NCBI RefSeq assembly: GCF_037975245.1
Contig: NC_092576.1
Coordinates: 43,903,611 to 43,967,610 of the forward strand
Source: Apostichopus japonicus
Taxonomy: Eukaryota; Echinodermata; Holothuroidea; Aspidochirotida; Stichopodidae
Length of the DNA stretch: 64,000 bases
Reading direction: 5' to 3'
Below the pieces are notes generated by a model that saw nothing but the letters and a program-made list of their open reading frames with translations, had not been told where the DNA came from and searched no databases. Position numbers and translations under genes: made by a program. Of this stretch, positions 13,201-28,200 are shown piece after piece; positions within the stretch are counted from its first letter, which is position 1, and each line of letters begins with the position of its first letter.

Positions 13201-16200
13201 AACATACATCCCCGGTAGCGTAGTTTTTCTTTCCTAGGACGAATAAGGGCATCGGCCAATCAAATCCCTGGATTCCAAACATGTGACGCTTTTTCAAAAA
13301 ACATGTTCTGAATCTTTTTTCCTAGTTTTGATCCTAGATTATGAACGACAATCCTTCTTTTTCTGAGGAACTGAATCCCTAACCCACTTTCTAAACCCTA
13401 ACTCTGATTTCAAACGAATTTGTAAATTCCTGAAAAACCTGAAACCCTTATCCGTCCTGGGAATAAAAATTAGGCCCCCCGGTATGACATAGTGACATCA
13501 TCATTTGCCTAAGAAATATTAGCATTAACCTAAGTGATGACACTTTCCTTAATGTATAGTAGACTATTAAACAAACACAAAAGGGGACAAATCATTTATC
13601 TCCAAAAGTTTCAAATGTATCATTAATTAGAAAATGAGTTGGAACCCTGCAGACTGTAAGGAAATATAAATTTATCATGAAGGTAATCGTTCCTATAGCC
13701 CTAGTCTTCATTCAACATTCGTCATCTGTAACATTTGTTTAGGAAGTGCGCCCTCTATTTAATCGATCAGTTGATATATTCGAGGATTTGAATATTCATA
13801 TTTACGAAAGCGCCGTTTTCCTTCTTTATTTTTGGATTAAAAAGGACATTTATTTGTGTTTTCCAACTAACATTGGTTAATTTAATAATCTATATAAGTT
13901 TCATGTAATTTGGTACAGTAGAAGAAACGTTTGAAGAAGAATAGCAAAAGCCTAAACAATTTAAAACATTTGGACGCTTCCTTTCACCAGTACACTCACA
14001 CAAAACACCTGTTCTCAAATTCAAACAAAGGCGCACAGTATAAACGTTGATCATCTGCACACGTAGACGTACGTAAAGATTCCCGCAGGGCGAGTCACGT
14101 ATAAAGTAGGGTACACTCTGTGTCGTTCGGTACTGCCCTTTGGCCGTGACGTTTTGTATCCCGCATGGCGGGTCACGTAAAAAGCACTCTGTGTGGAGAT
14201 TCAGTTCGTTGCTAGTTACACACATGTATAACGTTGCTAGTTACACACATGTATAACGTTGTACTGTACGAGTGGTAATGGAATTACACCGCGTATGGTT
14301 TGTTGTTGTTATTGTATTGACTTACGGTAATTACAGGCCTATTTAAAGTCATCAATTATAGGCCTAGTCATGCTTCAGAGATTTTGTCTTATTTGTAAGA
14401 TTGGTCGTTGCATGAATTCCAAAGGTGTTACTTCTTTAGGATAACATTGTCTGTCTGATTTGACTGTTTTAGCCAATAATTCATTATTGGCGTTAAACTT
14501 AGGCCTCTTGGTTGACGTGGTAGCCTAACGTTAGTTGTAAAAAAAATGTAGGTAGGCCTATAACAAATAACGTTAGATTTTTAAGGAAAATAAAATGTAG
14601 CAAAGAGTTTGTGATCTGATACATTTCACACGCGTAGGCCTAGGCTACGTCTTAAACACGTCACATGATACCGGACAGTGTCTGCGTTACATTCACGGTA
14701 TCAAGTGTTTCATTATCAATGTGTTAGCCTTCGTAATGTAACGTTAGACTTTAACCGTGAGCTACGGCTAGTATAAGATTCTCTTACCGGGAAAAGTAAG
14801 AGCTTAGAATATAGCAATATATTTAGCCTGTATATCCTCCGTCAGCCTTTTTTATTTTGTTTTAGTTATTGTCTCAGTCATAAGATTAGCTTCCTACTTT
14901 ATCCTAAATAAATTATATACTGTAGAGTGTGGGCCTAAATAGACAAAATAGGTAAAGTTGGTAGCAGTAAGGATGGATGTTTCTAACGGATCTAGGCTAG
15001 ACATAGGCTTACACTGTTACAGTAGGTCAAAAGTGAGAGATCAAAACAATACAGGTAAACGGTATCAAAATTTGGGGCGAACATTGAATGGGAAAGTAAA
15101 ACCCAATGAGTCTATAAAATAACATAATACGATATGACGGTAGCTTCGTTCATACTGTTTAGGCTTAAGCTATGTTATTTTAAACCGGTCCGGCTATATC
15201 TGCCTACGATACTGGTTTGTCGGTCAGCTGGCAAATGGAAGTCTTAGAGATGTACGACACGTAATTAATATAGCTCTATATAATTTTTGCGTAATTGCAA
15301 TGATTGGAAATTATTTTATTTTATTATAACGAAATTGATTGCAAGTAGGGTATAGGTCTATACGATAAACACACGTATCGAGATGCGCTGTATCTCCCGT
15401 GAAGGAAACTCATTTGTAGCGGGCCACTTACGGCAGGAGCGTTGTCGAGTCTCCGCTAGTGTGGGCTGTAAGAATTAATTAATGCACTGACTGACTGGAA
15501 TAAAACAATAGCATACATTATGAAAACTACAGAAATATTTAATGTATGTGCTAAATATAATATTACAGACCAAATATAAATATTTAGATATTGTTTTTTA
15601 CTTTTATCTGAATTTCTTCAGCATACGAATATTATTTTAATAAATTCATTGTTATATCATGCTTTTTTTAATGGTACGTTTGGCAAGCAAGTTTGAATAA
15701 GCCATCACTCATTCTTTTCTTTTTTATCAAATAACTTAAATGTAATACAATTCCTAATATTATGAACATTAAAAAAATAAGAAATCAGACAATTCTGTGT
15801 TAAAAATAATAATTATTAATTTTATAGCTTTTTAAGCTTGTGTTTGTTCTATTTCATATACGTTGGATATTCGTCACGTGTATTTATCCATCATGGATGA
15901 ACTATAAGATAAGTTAACTGTGATCTTTCTTTCCTATTCTTCAGATTCCAATATCTCATCTAAGCCTAAAATGGTCCTTCAGTGGATTTGACGGTAAAGA
16001 TATCAGACTTGAGTCCGGTCTTAGTTTATCGAGCCTATCATCAGTAGAGAAGATATCCATCAATGCAGGAACAAAGAAACAAGAATTTACAGAGGAAGAA
16101 GTGATCGGATTAATAAACTATGGAATCAAGTCACCAAGATTCAAGGAACTATGGTAAGAGGAAAACATCTTGTCAGGCCTTGACTGATAATATGTGGGTA

Positions 16201-19200
16201 AGAGGGGGAGGAGGGGTAGTCAGAGGGCTTGCGTATGGGGCATATATGAGGGGATAAGGTATCAGGCGCGTATCCAGGATTTTCTAACCCGGGGGGCGCG
16301 AATTACTATCTAAGCGGAGCGCCACCATCGGTTGGCGCGCAGCGTACAAGAAAATTTCTGGTTTTGATACCACCCAGATCACCGGAAATGGTACTTCTCG
16401 GCCTTGAAATGACCAACCAGATGTACACTTTTGCCTGAGAACCAAGTATTTCCCAATAGTTTTTTTTTTTCCATCCATAACCTTTTTGAATATTGTCACC
16501 AGTCACAAATCATGTTTGACCTCATCGCATGACCTGTGGATCATTGCTTCTGTAGGTGATTCTACGTCGCGGCCCACAATATCCGTCAGCCCCACTTTTC
16601 AAGGTTTCAAGCCCATTGTTTGTTGAGAATTTGAAAATTCACATTCTCACTTCAAAAAATACCCATAATGTCGCACAAAATTTCATCTATGGACAACCAA
16701 TATAGAAAAACCTCCATCAACCCCTAACAGACCGGTCAAAATTGCATAGCTCCCAACTCTTGAGAAGGCAAAAGCTGGTCCATGCCACGAATCGCCGTCC
16801 TGGGGGAGGGGTATAAGGGGAGGGGGTGTCCTCCTCCCCTTTTGAATTTTTTTGGAATCCTGGTGATGCCTACATGTAAAATGGTGGCACTCAGAAAGGC
16901 TTTTGACACCAAAAATTTTCTGAGAACTATGCATTTTTTTGGTGTGTAACATCAATAAATTGAATAGTAGGTGATAATTCATTCTTTCCCGTGGCATGAA
17001 AATGTTCGCTGCTCGCCCCAATGAAAAGAAATAGAGGCTAACTTGAGGTTCAAATGATGCTGTAAAGGAGGTTTTATACTCTATTATGCTAAATGCTTAA
17101 GCAATGATGGTTGCTAAGTCAAAATTTAATGCAATTTTTTTTTATGTATACTTGACAATTACAATGTGGGTTTTTCGGAAGCTTTCGCGGGTCAGCGGGT
17201 TTGGGTGTTAGAATGCGGGTCCAACCCGCGAATTGCGGGTCAGTTGGGAGCTCTGAAATTGCACGAGTAGAGGGAAGTGTGATGAAGAATGATGGTCAGA
17301 AATTTTCGAAAATTCAGACTCAGTTAATTTATTGGTGTAGAAATATTGCAACCTCTTATAACGGCTATTATAAAACTCCGAAACCGGACACTACACACAT
17401 AGGCGTAAGAGGCGAGGGGTGCAGTCCCTAATTCTCCATGACTAATGTAAAATATAGTTTTGACATAATTGGACCTCCATGCTTTTTCTCCATCTGCATA
17501 AGACATTTCGTTGTTTACATTATCATCCCGACGGACCGTACGGTACACGGTGGCATGTAATGTAGGCTAACAACCGCTGCTTGCTTATATGATATTGACA
17601 TCAACACGTTGAACGCGCGCGGAGCGCGCGAAAATTTTTGGTTATTTTTTTCGGGCAAGTCGGACAGTTTTGAGGCTGTTCATCCTGGAACGCCATTTTC
17701 ATGCTCACTGATATGATGTGATATCTGCTGTTTGCTTTACAAATTCGAACACCGGGCGCGTAGCGAGGAATTTGCCAAGGGAGAGGTGATGCCTGTAGGC
17801 AAAGTATCTAAGTGTTGCGTCACCATAAGTTGGCGCGATGCGTACAAGAAAAGTTTGGCCGAAAATCCCTCCCAGGTCGCTGGAAATGGCACTACCCAGG
17901 ACCATTTGTTGGCGCGAAGCGTAAAAGCAAATTTTGCCGGAAATGCCTCCCAGATCGCTGGAAATGACACTTCCCATGCCTTGTAAGTTGCATCTGAGCA
18001 CTTTCAATTTTGAAATTACTAGCAATATCATAAAAAAAATATGCTGAAGGGGGGGGGGCGGTCGCCCCCTTCCCGAAATGCGTAATGTTCCCCGACGACA
18101 CGGTCGAGTTCGAGACCAGCCACAGTTGGTTTCATAACACAATTCTACAATTGTTTAAGGCATATATACACACACGCGTTATGGTAGACCATATATAGTA
18201 TATTGATCACAAGTGAGAGAGGGAAAATGGAAACGTCAAAAATTGAGTTGTCGGTGTAAGGGGTAGGGTGAGGCACACGCCCCTTCCGAAATCCTTGATC
18301 CGTCACTAGCTACCCTGTGTATATAATAGGGATCAGCGCTGTAATAATGTCACTGTTCCTCTTTCTCTTCCCGGTGTCTTGGCGTTTTTCTTATCTCCCT
18401 CCTTTTCTCCCTTTTCTCTCTTTCTTCTTTTTCTTTTCTCTTCCTTCCTCTCCTCCTTCTCCTCTTTTTTCCCCCTCTTTTTTCTTTTTTCTTCTCTTTT
18501 TTTCTCTCCTCTTTTTCTTACCCGGGGGGCGCGCGCCCCCAACGCCCCCCCCCCTGGATACGCACCTGGGTATGGTAGTGTGCAGTGATATTTTTATTCT
18601 AGTTAAATGAACACGTCCTGTGTTGAGACGTGCGGTTTGAAATGTTGCAATATTTGGGAAATATGTTGATGTTTTATTCCATTACTGATTGTGTAGTATA
18701 CAGCACATCGTAAGGCTTTTCCACACATGATATAACAAAGTGATGTTGGTTGGGGGGGGGGGGTGCTTTTCAGTATAATTGGAACAACAAATAACCTTAC
18801 AACTTAAAATGAACCAGAACTACCAGAAACCAAAATTAAGTATTACTTAAAAACTGAAACAAAAGATGGTAAGAATTTCAAGTACATGGAAAACGAAATC
18901 TGTTATCGTTTATTTTCAAATACTACTAGTTGTAATAAAATGAATGATATTTGCAAGAGTCACGCAATTTTTATTAATAAATAGAAATAATTAAAAATAT
19001 CAAATCATCAAATGTTTATAGAAGGGCGTAAGGAGGTGTGGTGGAAGAGTTGTTTGGTCGTCATAACTAGTGACTGATACTTATAACTTGTCAACAGCTC
19101 TATTACCAAAATAAAGGAAAAGGCAAATTCATTGACTTCTATGTTATTTATAACAATGATGACATCAGATATTCATTTAGTTTATAAATATTATATATTT

Positions 19201-22200
19201 ATTTTCCCTGCTTTCTTTACCTTTGAAGGCTTGATAACTGTAAACTGCCGTCATCGATCAAGCCAGACATCATACCAGAAGAATCAAGATCAAGGAATAT
19301 TAAAGGTACGAGTTTTGCATAAGAATTAAACAAATTATTGATCAAGTAGATTGCTTTTATTGCAATGTTTCACAGATTTTGGAAAAGAGAGGGAAGTGTG
19401 GTAGAGGGGGGATGGGTCTGGGGGAGGGGGAGGGGGACTAGTAAAATGAGATAAATGTTGGTAAGAATTAATCTAGAATGGGGATCGGAAGAAAATCTTG
19501 CTAACAACAAACAGACTAGTCCTGTGTGGGGGTTGGGGTGGAATGGGGGGTAGGGGCGTGGTGTTGGAACTTCCTAAAAGTTCCTCCTCCTTTTGTGTTT
19601 CTTGAGCTTATCTAAGCAGCTTTCTATCAAGTCACTATATATATATTAAAATAAAATCTATGAGATTTTAGTGTTTTGAGTTACTTAATATATTATTGTT
19701 ACCCTATAAAATAAGGACTGTGAAGTAAGCCGGAAGTATTAGGTAACAAATGGAATACAATTATTGGTTGGATTACTAGTGACTGTTAATTTCTAGTACT
19801 TTATTACTAATTAATTAGTAGATATGCAATATCAACGGTTAAGTTTACTGATATTTGACCCCTCTAGTACAGGTACATTTACTTTGACTGTTAACATTAT
19901 AAGTATGTGAAAAAATATTGAGTCTTAGGTATTGTTTAACAATTGTCATTTATTTCTATGATAATTTATTAATTTATGATTTCATCTGTTTTTACAGTCA
20001 TATCATCGAATGAAGCTCGTTACCTTGATCTGATATCTGGTACATGGAGGAAGGTTTGTAATATTTTATATTTTTAAGTAAATTATGATCATTAATAATG
20101 TTAGTTGTTTTCACATTTCCCTGTGATACTGTTATTATTAGTAACATGCATAACAGTGAAGGGGTAGAGGGGTGGATCAATTTTCAAAACATAATAAAAA
20201 GCCAGCATCCTTGAGAGTTAAACATATATGTCTCCTGGTGTGGAATATTCCGGTGAAAGACGATATGATTCTTACAGGCAAGAAAACTATATTCCACATT
20301 CCTAGTCTTTAATATCTTGTTCTTAACTCTAGATACATTTATTTGGAGCTGATTAATTTCATTATTCCAGGAAATGTATCTCGGTTGAAATCGTGTAAAG
20401 TCATCATGTCGCGTGTTCTTTAAAATCCTCCTTTGTTTTGCTGGTTTTCTTTCTTCTATTATCCTTGGGAAATGTTTGTACTTTTTTTCTTTTTAAACAT
20501 AATTAAGATTAAAAGGTCACATAATCTTACTTTTCCAGAAGCATTCATTAAATTTAACTATATTAAAAAAGAAACTTTTTTATACCCATTAAACCTAGTT
20601 TGAGAGATTCACTGTGCAGGAAGTCAAACATACACATTTAAACAGTCAACATTAGCTAATTTAAAACTTAGTTTTTAAATATCTGCTGAATTAACCAATG
20701 TATTAATCTACATTATTAACACACCAAATTTCATTGTCTCCTTAACTCTTCAATTTTACATTAATATTATTATAGTTAATAATTACTATTTATTTATTTC
20801 AATAGCCTGATGACATCCAGACTATAACAGAGATGTGTTCAGATGGTTTGGTCATCCACAGAGACACCAGTGAGTCTGTACAGAGGTCAGTCATAGAGTT
20901 CCTGGTGGAAGCATCCAATCATGACGTAAGTAAAACATAAAGGGATATATCGAATAAATACATCAATTAATACAAGTTAAAATTAGATCAAACCGTTGAA
21001 TGTCTTAAGAAGAGATTAGATCGCTTAAGTTATTAAATATTAAACTGTTTAAATTAGAACAAGGAAATACAGGTTCAAATTGATATATATTTGTAAGCTC
21101 AAGATAACACAGAACCGTAAATGCAAAATATAAATAAATAAAACAAAAATAATAAACTACTGGATAGTGTGTGTAGGTTAATAAACAAATAAATAATCAT
21201 TTTGAAATTCTTTTTCATGGTGTTTATCCAACAAAAGTTCTGTTCATCTTAGTTTTATTAATTATATTTTTCAAAATCTTCCCAGAAAGTGAAGTATAAA
21301 ATAATAATTTAGGACAAAAAGGATCAATGAATTGTTTCCTGTTTTACGGATTCGACCAAATATTTTCCTTTCGTTTAAGTTTACATTTACATTAAAACAG
21401 AGGTAAATGAAGTGATTGATAAACATACCTTAGTAGTAGAATACCTCAAAAACAAACTGATACCTAAATATAATTTTTTGGAATTTACAGTTCATTGAAA
21501 ACCAACCCCACCTTAACCTGTTCTACCCATCACAAATTACATAAATAAAATAATACATATTAGTTCCGGCTCATATTACCCCCCCCCCCCTCCGCCATCA
21601 CTCTAAAAAACAAATTACATTAAATATGTTAAAGCCGTCTGAATGCTCCCCCACCCTCAAGCACCACTCATTACCCCTACCACACCCATCCCTACCCAAT
21701 ATGACACCCATCGGTCCATTTATCACTCACCCCTCGCACACCCTTTGATAATAACAACATAACATTCACGAGGGTAAACCATATCCACCCCCCCCCCCCG
21801 CACTAAGACACCCTCCTAATACCCGAACTAAATATCACTTAACCTTATCACACCCTTCCTTACCATAACACACCCCTCCCTACACCCCTGACATCCCTTG
21901 TACCGTCCACCCCTCACCCCTCTTACACACCTTTAATTCATTCTACAGAAATAACAATGACTGATCTCTGTTATAAACCTAACCCTCTTGTTTGCCCTTT
22001 AACATTTTGCAATAAAACAAACATAAAGCGAAGATAAAACAAACTTTACAGATAAAATCATCCAATTTTTACAAATTCAAACCACTAATTATTAAATAAT
22101 TAACAAAACTATAACAAAATAAGATTAAAATAAACATTATTATTTGATTAATATGAAATTAAAACAGTAAACTTAATATTCCTAAATTAATTATAATGTT

Positions 22201-25200
22201 ATTATTTTCGAGTATTTATCCTGTAAACAGACATGATGATATTAATTCTATTTATTATTTTCCTTTCTTCAGATTCCCATATTCCAGGTGGATCTAACCT
22301 GGTCCTTTAGTAAGATTGATGAAGATGGGAACATTATCCTCTCCTCTGGTCTCTCTCTACCAATCATAACATCAATAGAGATTATGTACATACAGACAGA
22401 GAAAGGGAGAGAAATGAATAAACATGAAGTTAATGGAATATTAAACTATGTACAACACTCTCAAAGATTCAAGCAACTGGAGTAAGTATAATTAATAAAT
22501 ATGGTCATACAGACAGAGAAAGGGAGAGAAATGAATAAACAGGAAGTTAATGGAATATTAAACTATCTACAACACTCTCAAAGATTCGAGGAACTGCAGT
22601 AAGTATAATTAATAAATATGTAAAAAATATTAGTAATTAATAAAATAACTAGTTAATATTAATGGTGTAAACAAGATAGGAATTATTAATATAGTTATAT
22701 TTAATAATTACTGTAGGTTTGTTGATAGGTTTAGATAATTGTAGATGTAAAACAAAACAAATGAAGAAGAAAATGAATAAAGAAATTAACAAACAATGAA
22801 AGAACAGTCATCAGGTAAGGAATATGATTAATGAGAGAGTAAAATAGAGACAAATAGAGACAGAAACACTTAAACAATTGAAATTTATTGAAATAAGGAG
22901 ATATAAGCCCTAGCTTAAAAGTAAGAAAACAATATATCTGATTGAAACATATAACAAAAAGTAGGATGTAATTAGACCAAGATATGAGGAATCAAGAATT
23001 CAAGTTATCATCATCTTAGAGTATGAAAATATACGTTTTGCCAAAATCTACCTAAAATAAATAAACACAAACTTTGATGAGTTAGATTAACAGAAAAATG
23101 ATAAGGAGATAAACTAGAAAGAAAAAACAAATAAAGTTTGTCATACTAAAGGTAAACACTTTCCTCTTTTCTTTATCAGGAGAAAATTTTATTTAATTAG
23201 ATTATAAATGAATGGATAATTAATGAACATTTATATTAAAGTAAAAACAAGACAGTGGTGTAAATTAAATATTGTAATTGGCTGCATCTATTAATATGGC
23301 ACCTCTCTCAACTGTACTACCCTAAGCTTTCCCTAATCAACCCCTCGCCCCCTCCCCAGCCCCCACCCCCACAACCAAACTATGCCAGACCACCTACCCC
23401 ATTTCGTTAATCTATGTTTATAGCACTTGGGAACTTACCTTGTTAACAACACCCCTGCCCCCCAACCCGCCACACTACCCCCCCACACACACTAACCCCC
23501 ACACACACACACACGCACACACGACTACTCAGCAAAGTCTCCTGTCATACTATTATTGTTCGCCTCTTCTGATCAACCTGTCGTCACCTCTTCCACTCCA
23601 ACCCCCGCCCCCACCCCTTGACTGACAACACTAGGTATATGCATATTATTAGCCCACATAACAGTACAGTCAATCCCCACACAGTAGAGACCATTAAAAC
23701 AGTATAACTGTAAATAACACTCAATATCACGTATATAGTTTTTCTCTTCCGATTCTCATTGTTTGCAGAATATACTAATATATAGAAACAAACACAGTAC
23801 ATGGATCTGTTTAAAGAATAATCTCTAAGATTTTAATGTAGATCCTTACTAACATTGCAGTATTCTTCTGTCTACCAAACAACCCCCCCCATTTTCCCAA
23901 CCCACCACCCTCCCCACCCCACTCCCCAATGCACCCTCCCTCCCAAACCTACAAGGCCAATAGCCCTGATGTTATCTCTATATACTCTACAGTGTGTTGT
24001 TGTCACCATATTCTCATTTGTTAAATCTAACCTGTCATATATACTCAATACTGTACACATTTATATCATACATTTGTACGTTAAAAAAATTCCACTCTTT
24101 TCTACTCAGAACACGTTTTATTTTATCGTAAAGTCTATTGAACTTGTTTCATCATATTTTTTCTTACTAAAGATGTACACTGACTGTACTGACACTTTCA
24201 ATAGTTTAACATTTTCTTTTGTTCAACACCTGTCAATCAAATACTTGAACAATACAATGAAAGAAGTTGTATTCAATGGAATAGACGCGTGCGCCTTCCA
24301 ATGAAAAGAAGTTGTGTTCAATAAAAGAGACGCGCGCGTGCTTTATAAAAACACCTGGAATTTACTGACAAACAAGTACCTGGATATTGCAATAAATACG
24401 TCACGTCTAGACACTGTCTGGTTTTAAATCTTTGGAAGGCCATGCATGATATTGACCCTAAATTGTGAAGATATTTCTATTTTTCTAAGTTACATTTGTT
24501 TATTGTTGTTTTTCTTCCTTTTGAGAAACAAATAATTATATAAGAAAGGATAAAGAGAAAATATAAGGGATGTATGAAATTAATTAGAAAGAAAACTAAA
24601 GGGAAACAAGTGTATAGGGAAAATGAAAAAAAAGAAGATCAAATTGTGATCAATCTGTAAAATATTTGACAGTTATTATACATACTTATTTTATAATTTG
24701 TTTTCATATGCACTAAAAATTAGTAAATGTTTAATTTTATACTAGTTAAGAACTAGGAAATTCCCAAAACAAACAAACCAGTCTCAGGAGTTACTGACTG
24801 TGATAAAGCTGTTCACTTTAAGTACTGTTACTGGAATTATCAGCAACAAACATCACATTGTGAATGAAGTTGTGGGCGTTCATGGATATCACGAATGGGG
24901 GTAAGGGGGAGGGGTTGTGATGGGAATTGGAACATAAATTATTGACAATACAACTTCACTACAGTTGTTAGTAAAATATTTCAAACTTGTTTGAATAAAG
25001 TGCTGGGTAACTTTCCTGCCAATCACCATGTCCTTTCTGAGAGTCCGTAATGGTTCAGACCTAGACAGTCTAATCTACGACATTATTTGAATATATGTAA
25101 AACATTACTACATCACTGAATGATAAAAAATAATCATGTTAACACTGTTTCTTAGCAAACTTGAACATTATGGAATACAGGGAATTGTTTATACTAGGCG

Positions 25201-28200
25201 AACTAGTTATTTGTCTATACTTGGTGTCATAAAGTCTTTAAACAAAAATTAACTTCCATGAGGGTTTTAGATTGGACAATAATTATTTATTTAAAACGGA
25301 AATAAATATTTGCATATTTACTAGCATATTCCCTCCTACATAAGTTATAACAATGGACCCAAGCCCTTGTAAGCAAGATCGACATAGCATTAAAAATTAC
25401 TTCATCTTTCAGACCTGTTTTAATCTCAATCCGTTAATATAACACGAACACATCTACCGCACCTAACCTTGTTCCATCCACCCCGTAACTACTCCCTATC
25501 TAGACCCTGTAATATATTACTTCCTTTACCTCCTTCTTTCCTTTTGCACAATAAGCTGTTTCCACAGCCCTCCCCACCTTACTCTAACCCCACCATGTTC
25601 CAATTGTGTTTGAACCACCATTCCCCTTCCTGCTGATATGTTAACATTTTTACAACGCCATAATTTATTTTCATTACTTATGTATTGGACCTTCGTTACC
25701 AAAAGGAAGTTTATTTCATTATTGCGATTGTCCATTATGTTTGTACTTTTATTTTTATTCATCTTTTACAATATCACCCGCCCCCCCCCCCCACCCACCA
25801 TGTTCGCCTCTAGTGAAAAAACGATCACAATCATTAATTTCATCCAGATACGACTGCCTCACCATACTCTGAAAAGTGTATCCATTGTTAGGAGTCATTG
25901 GCTACTATTATACTATCGTACGGTGATCACGCTGTATCTAATCACACAGTGTGTACATCTAACATCATACATCTTGTCAATCGCGGTAATAAGTCACGTG
26001 ACTAAACGCGTAACTGATCTGTTGTTCTGAAGGTCATTTTGACAAGTACTTAATCTGTCTCTATTTAACGCCACACGATGTTTGGAAGAAAACGATGCTA
26101 ACTACTAACATCTTATACGATTTCATTAGGCCTTCTATTATATCGAAAACGATCTTAATACATTGGGGGAATATGGTTCAATCGGCGGGTTTTTGTATTC
26201 TGCCAGGGAAGAATAGGAGCACATTTGTTTATAAAAATATTTCCTTCGCACCTGTAAGATAACATAATATGAACATTGTGTGTAAATGAAAAATCCAAAT
26301 AACTGAGACATACGCGTTTAACAACAAGTTACGATTGGCCGAAGAACATTGCACGAATAAAATTATTCTGTAAAATGACTTCGTAGGGGAATAAAGGATT
26401 TTACGTTACTTTATAAGCTGTGCTTTATTCATTGGTTTCAGGTAATTGAATTTACATAAACACACTAGGTCATTATGATGGTAGCTTTAGTGTACATATG
26501 TTGAAGGGAAACCATTTGGGGATTTCAGATTTAAATTCATTGTTAGGTTTGTGTTATTATTATTATTTGTTAACATGTCAAAAAGAAACCGAGAGGTCAA
26601 ATGAGCTGAGTAAGTGGACCGTATAGCAGACTGAGGATTCCCCCCACCCCTCCAGTTCGTCTCGTAAAAAAACCTGTATATATGTGTATTCACTGTGCAT
26701 CACTAGGGGTTAGGGTTAGACTTAATATATTTATGAACCGTATTTTCACATTAGACTACTCACTGTTCACGCAGTTTAAATGTTAGGAGCTCTCTACGTT
26801 TGTTATTGTATTCAAACTTGTGGAAACTAAAACAAATGCACGGTCATCGCATCCACGATCGTACATATATTCGTGAGGAGAGGCTAAAATAAACCTTTGT
26901 TGTGTTTTTTCTGTCTGTACGTCATTCCTATACGTGCCTAGAATATCGAGGTTGTACATTACTTATGAAATCACAAGAAATGATATTAAGATTTTCCTAA
27001 AATCTAACTGAAATAGCGCATATCACATGTACAGACATCCACATTATCGTAGGTCTAATTTCATTTTGGAAGTGGAAACTTTCAGCGGGAGGGAGGGTGG
27101 GGGAGGGGGGCGGTCCTGTTTTTATTTAATGGAATTGTTGAAAATAAGCCGGCACTTTCAGTAACTGAAAAACAAACATCAAGACAAAGCTAATCTTTGC
27201 ATCATGCACTGTTATAACATTTTCTTCCGCCAGGTAGAGTTGAATAAAATGTTTGATTATACATGGGCAGGGTTAGTCTTTTAAAACTGCAATAGCACGG
27301 TGCGGCATTTGAGCACTTAAAGAAAGAGTGTTAGTGGGGAGGGGTGGGGGTTGGGTCTGGGAAGGAGTTAGAAACAAGGTGAAAAGAATAGCTTATACTA
27401 TTATATAAATATGTATATTAATTGGTGGAGCACTTTATGAAGTAATATGTTCATATGTTATGTTTATGAAGAAATATGTTTCCCATTGAGAGCGCTGTGT
27501 CATAATGGAACCATTTCTTTTGTGATTCTTAAGGATTCGGATTTATAGCTTTGCCGTTTTTTCTAAAGCTACCATCATTTACAAACTCTTCATTCTCTGG
27601 CTCATTTAACCTTTTTTTAACGTTCTCCTATCTTAACCAACTGATAGGGATTGAAGACAAGCAAATGTTTAAACGTTCATATGTTCATCAGAGAACATTA
27701 CATTGCATTACGGTCCGGATAACGTAATGTAAATTTGCGATGTTAATTAACGATACATATTAAAAAAATAGTTGACGCTTGGGCGTGTGTGTGTCCGTTT
27801 TGTGTCGCCCAGCTTGTAAACACGACATCTCAAGAAGGGAATGTCGGACCAATTGCATATTTGGTGTGTAGAATTACCACAATAATTATAAGAGGCCTAT
27901 TGTCTTTGGTGGAGGCCACAAGTCATTTGGGGTCACCAGTGGTCAAATTTTGAAAACATTGTTAACACAATATTTCAAGAAGGGAACTTGTGCATACCTC
28001 ATATTTGGTGTGTAGAAGTAACACATTTAGTACAAGAAGTTTGTTGTTGTTGGTGGAGGTCAAATGTCATTTGGGATCACCAGAGTCAAATTGTGAAAAT
28101 CTTGTAAACACAATATCCCAAGAATGAGAGCTTGAACAGACCTCATCTTTGGTGAGTAGAATTACCACATTAATTTGAAGAAGCCAATTGGTTTTGGTGG

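Noticed and set aside
13890-14225. 111-codon minus-strand ORF
   Set aside because: Overlaps an internal duplication (14080-14190) and has no recognised domain or splice context.
17705-18142. 145-codon minus-strand ORF and partners
   Set aside because: Falls inside the TIR element and reads its internal repeats; no transposase motif.
18317-18610. Phe/Ser/Leu-rich ORFs
   Set aside because: Polypyrimidine tract artefact.
23855-24304. 149-codon + strand ORF
   Set aside because: Starts in a C-rich tract, lies in an NLR intron, low-information composition, no similarity recognised.
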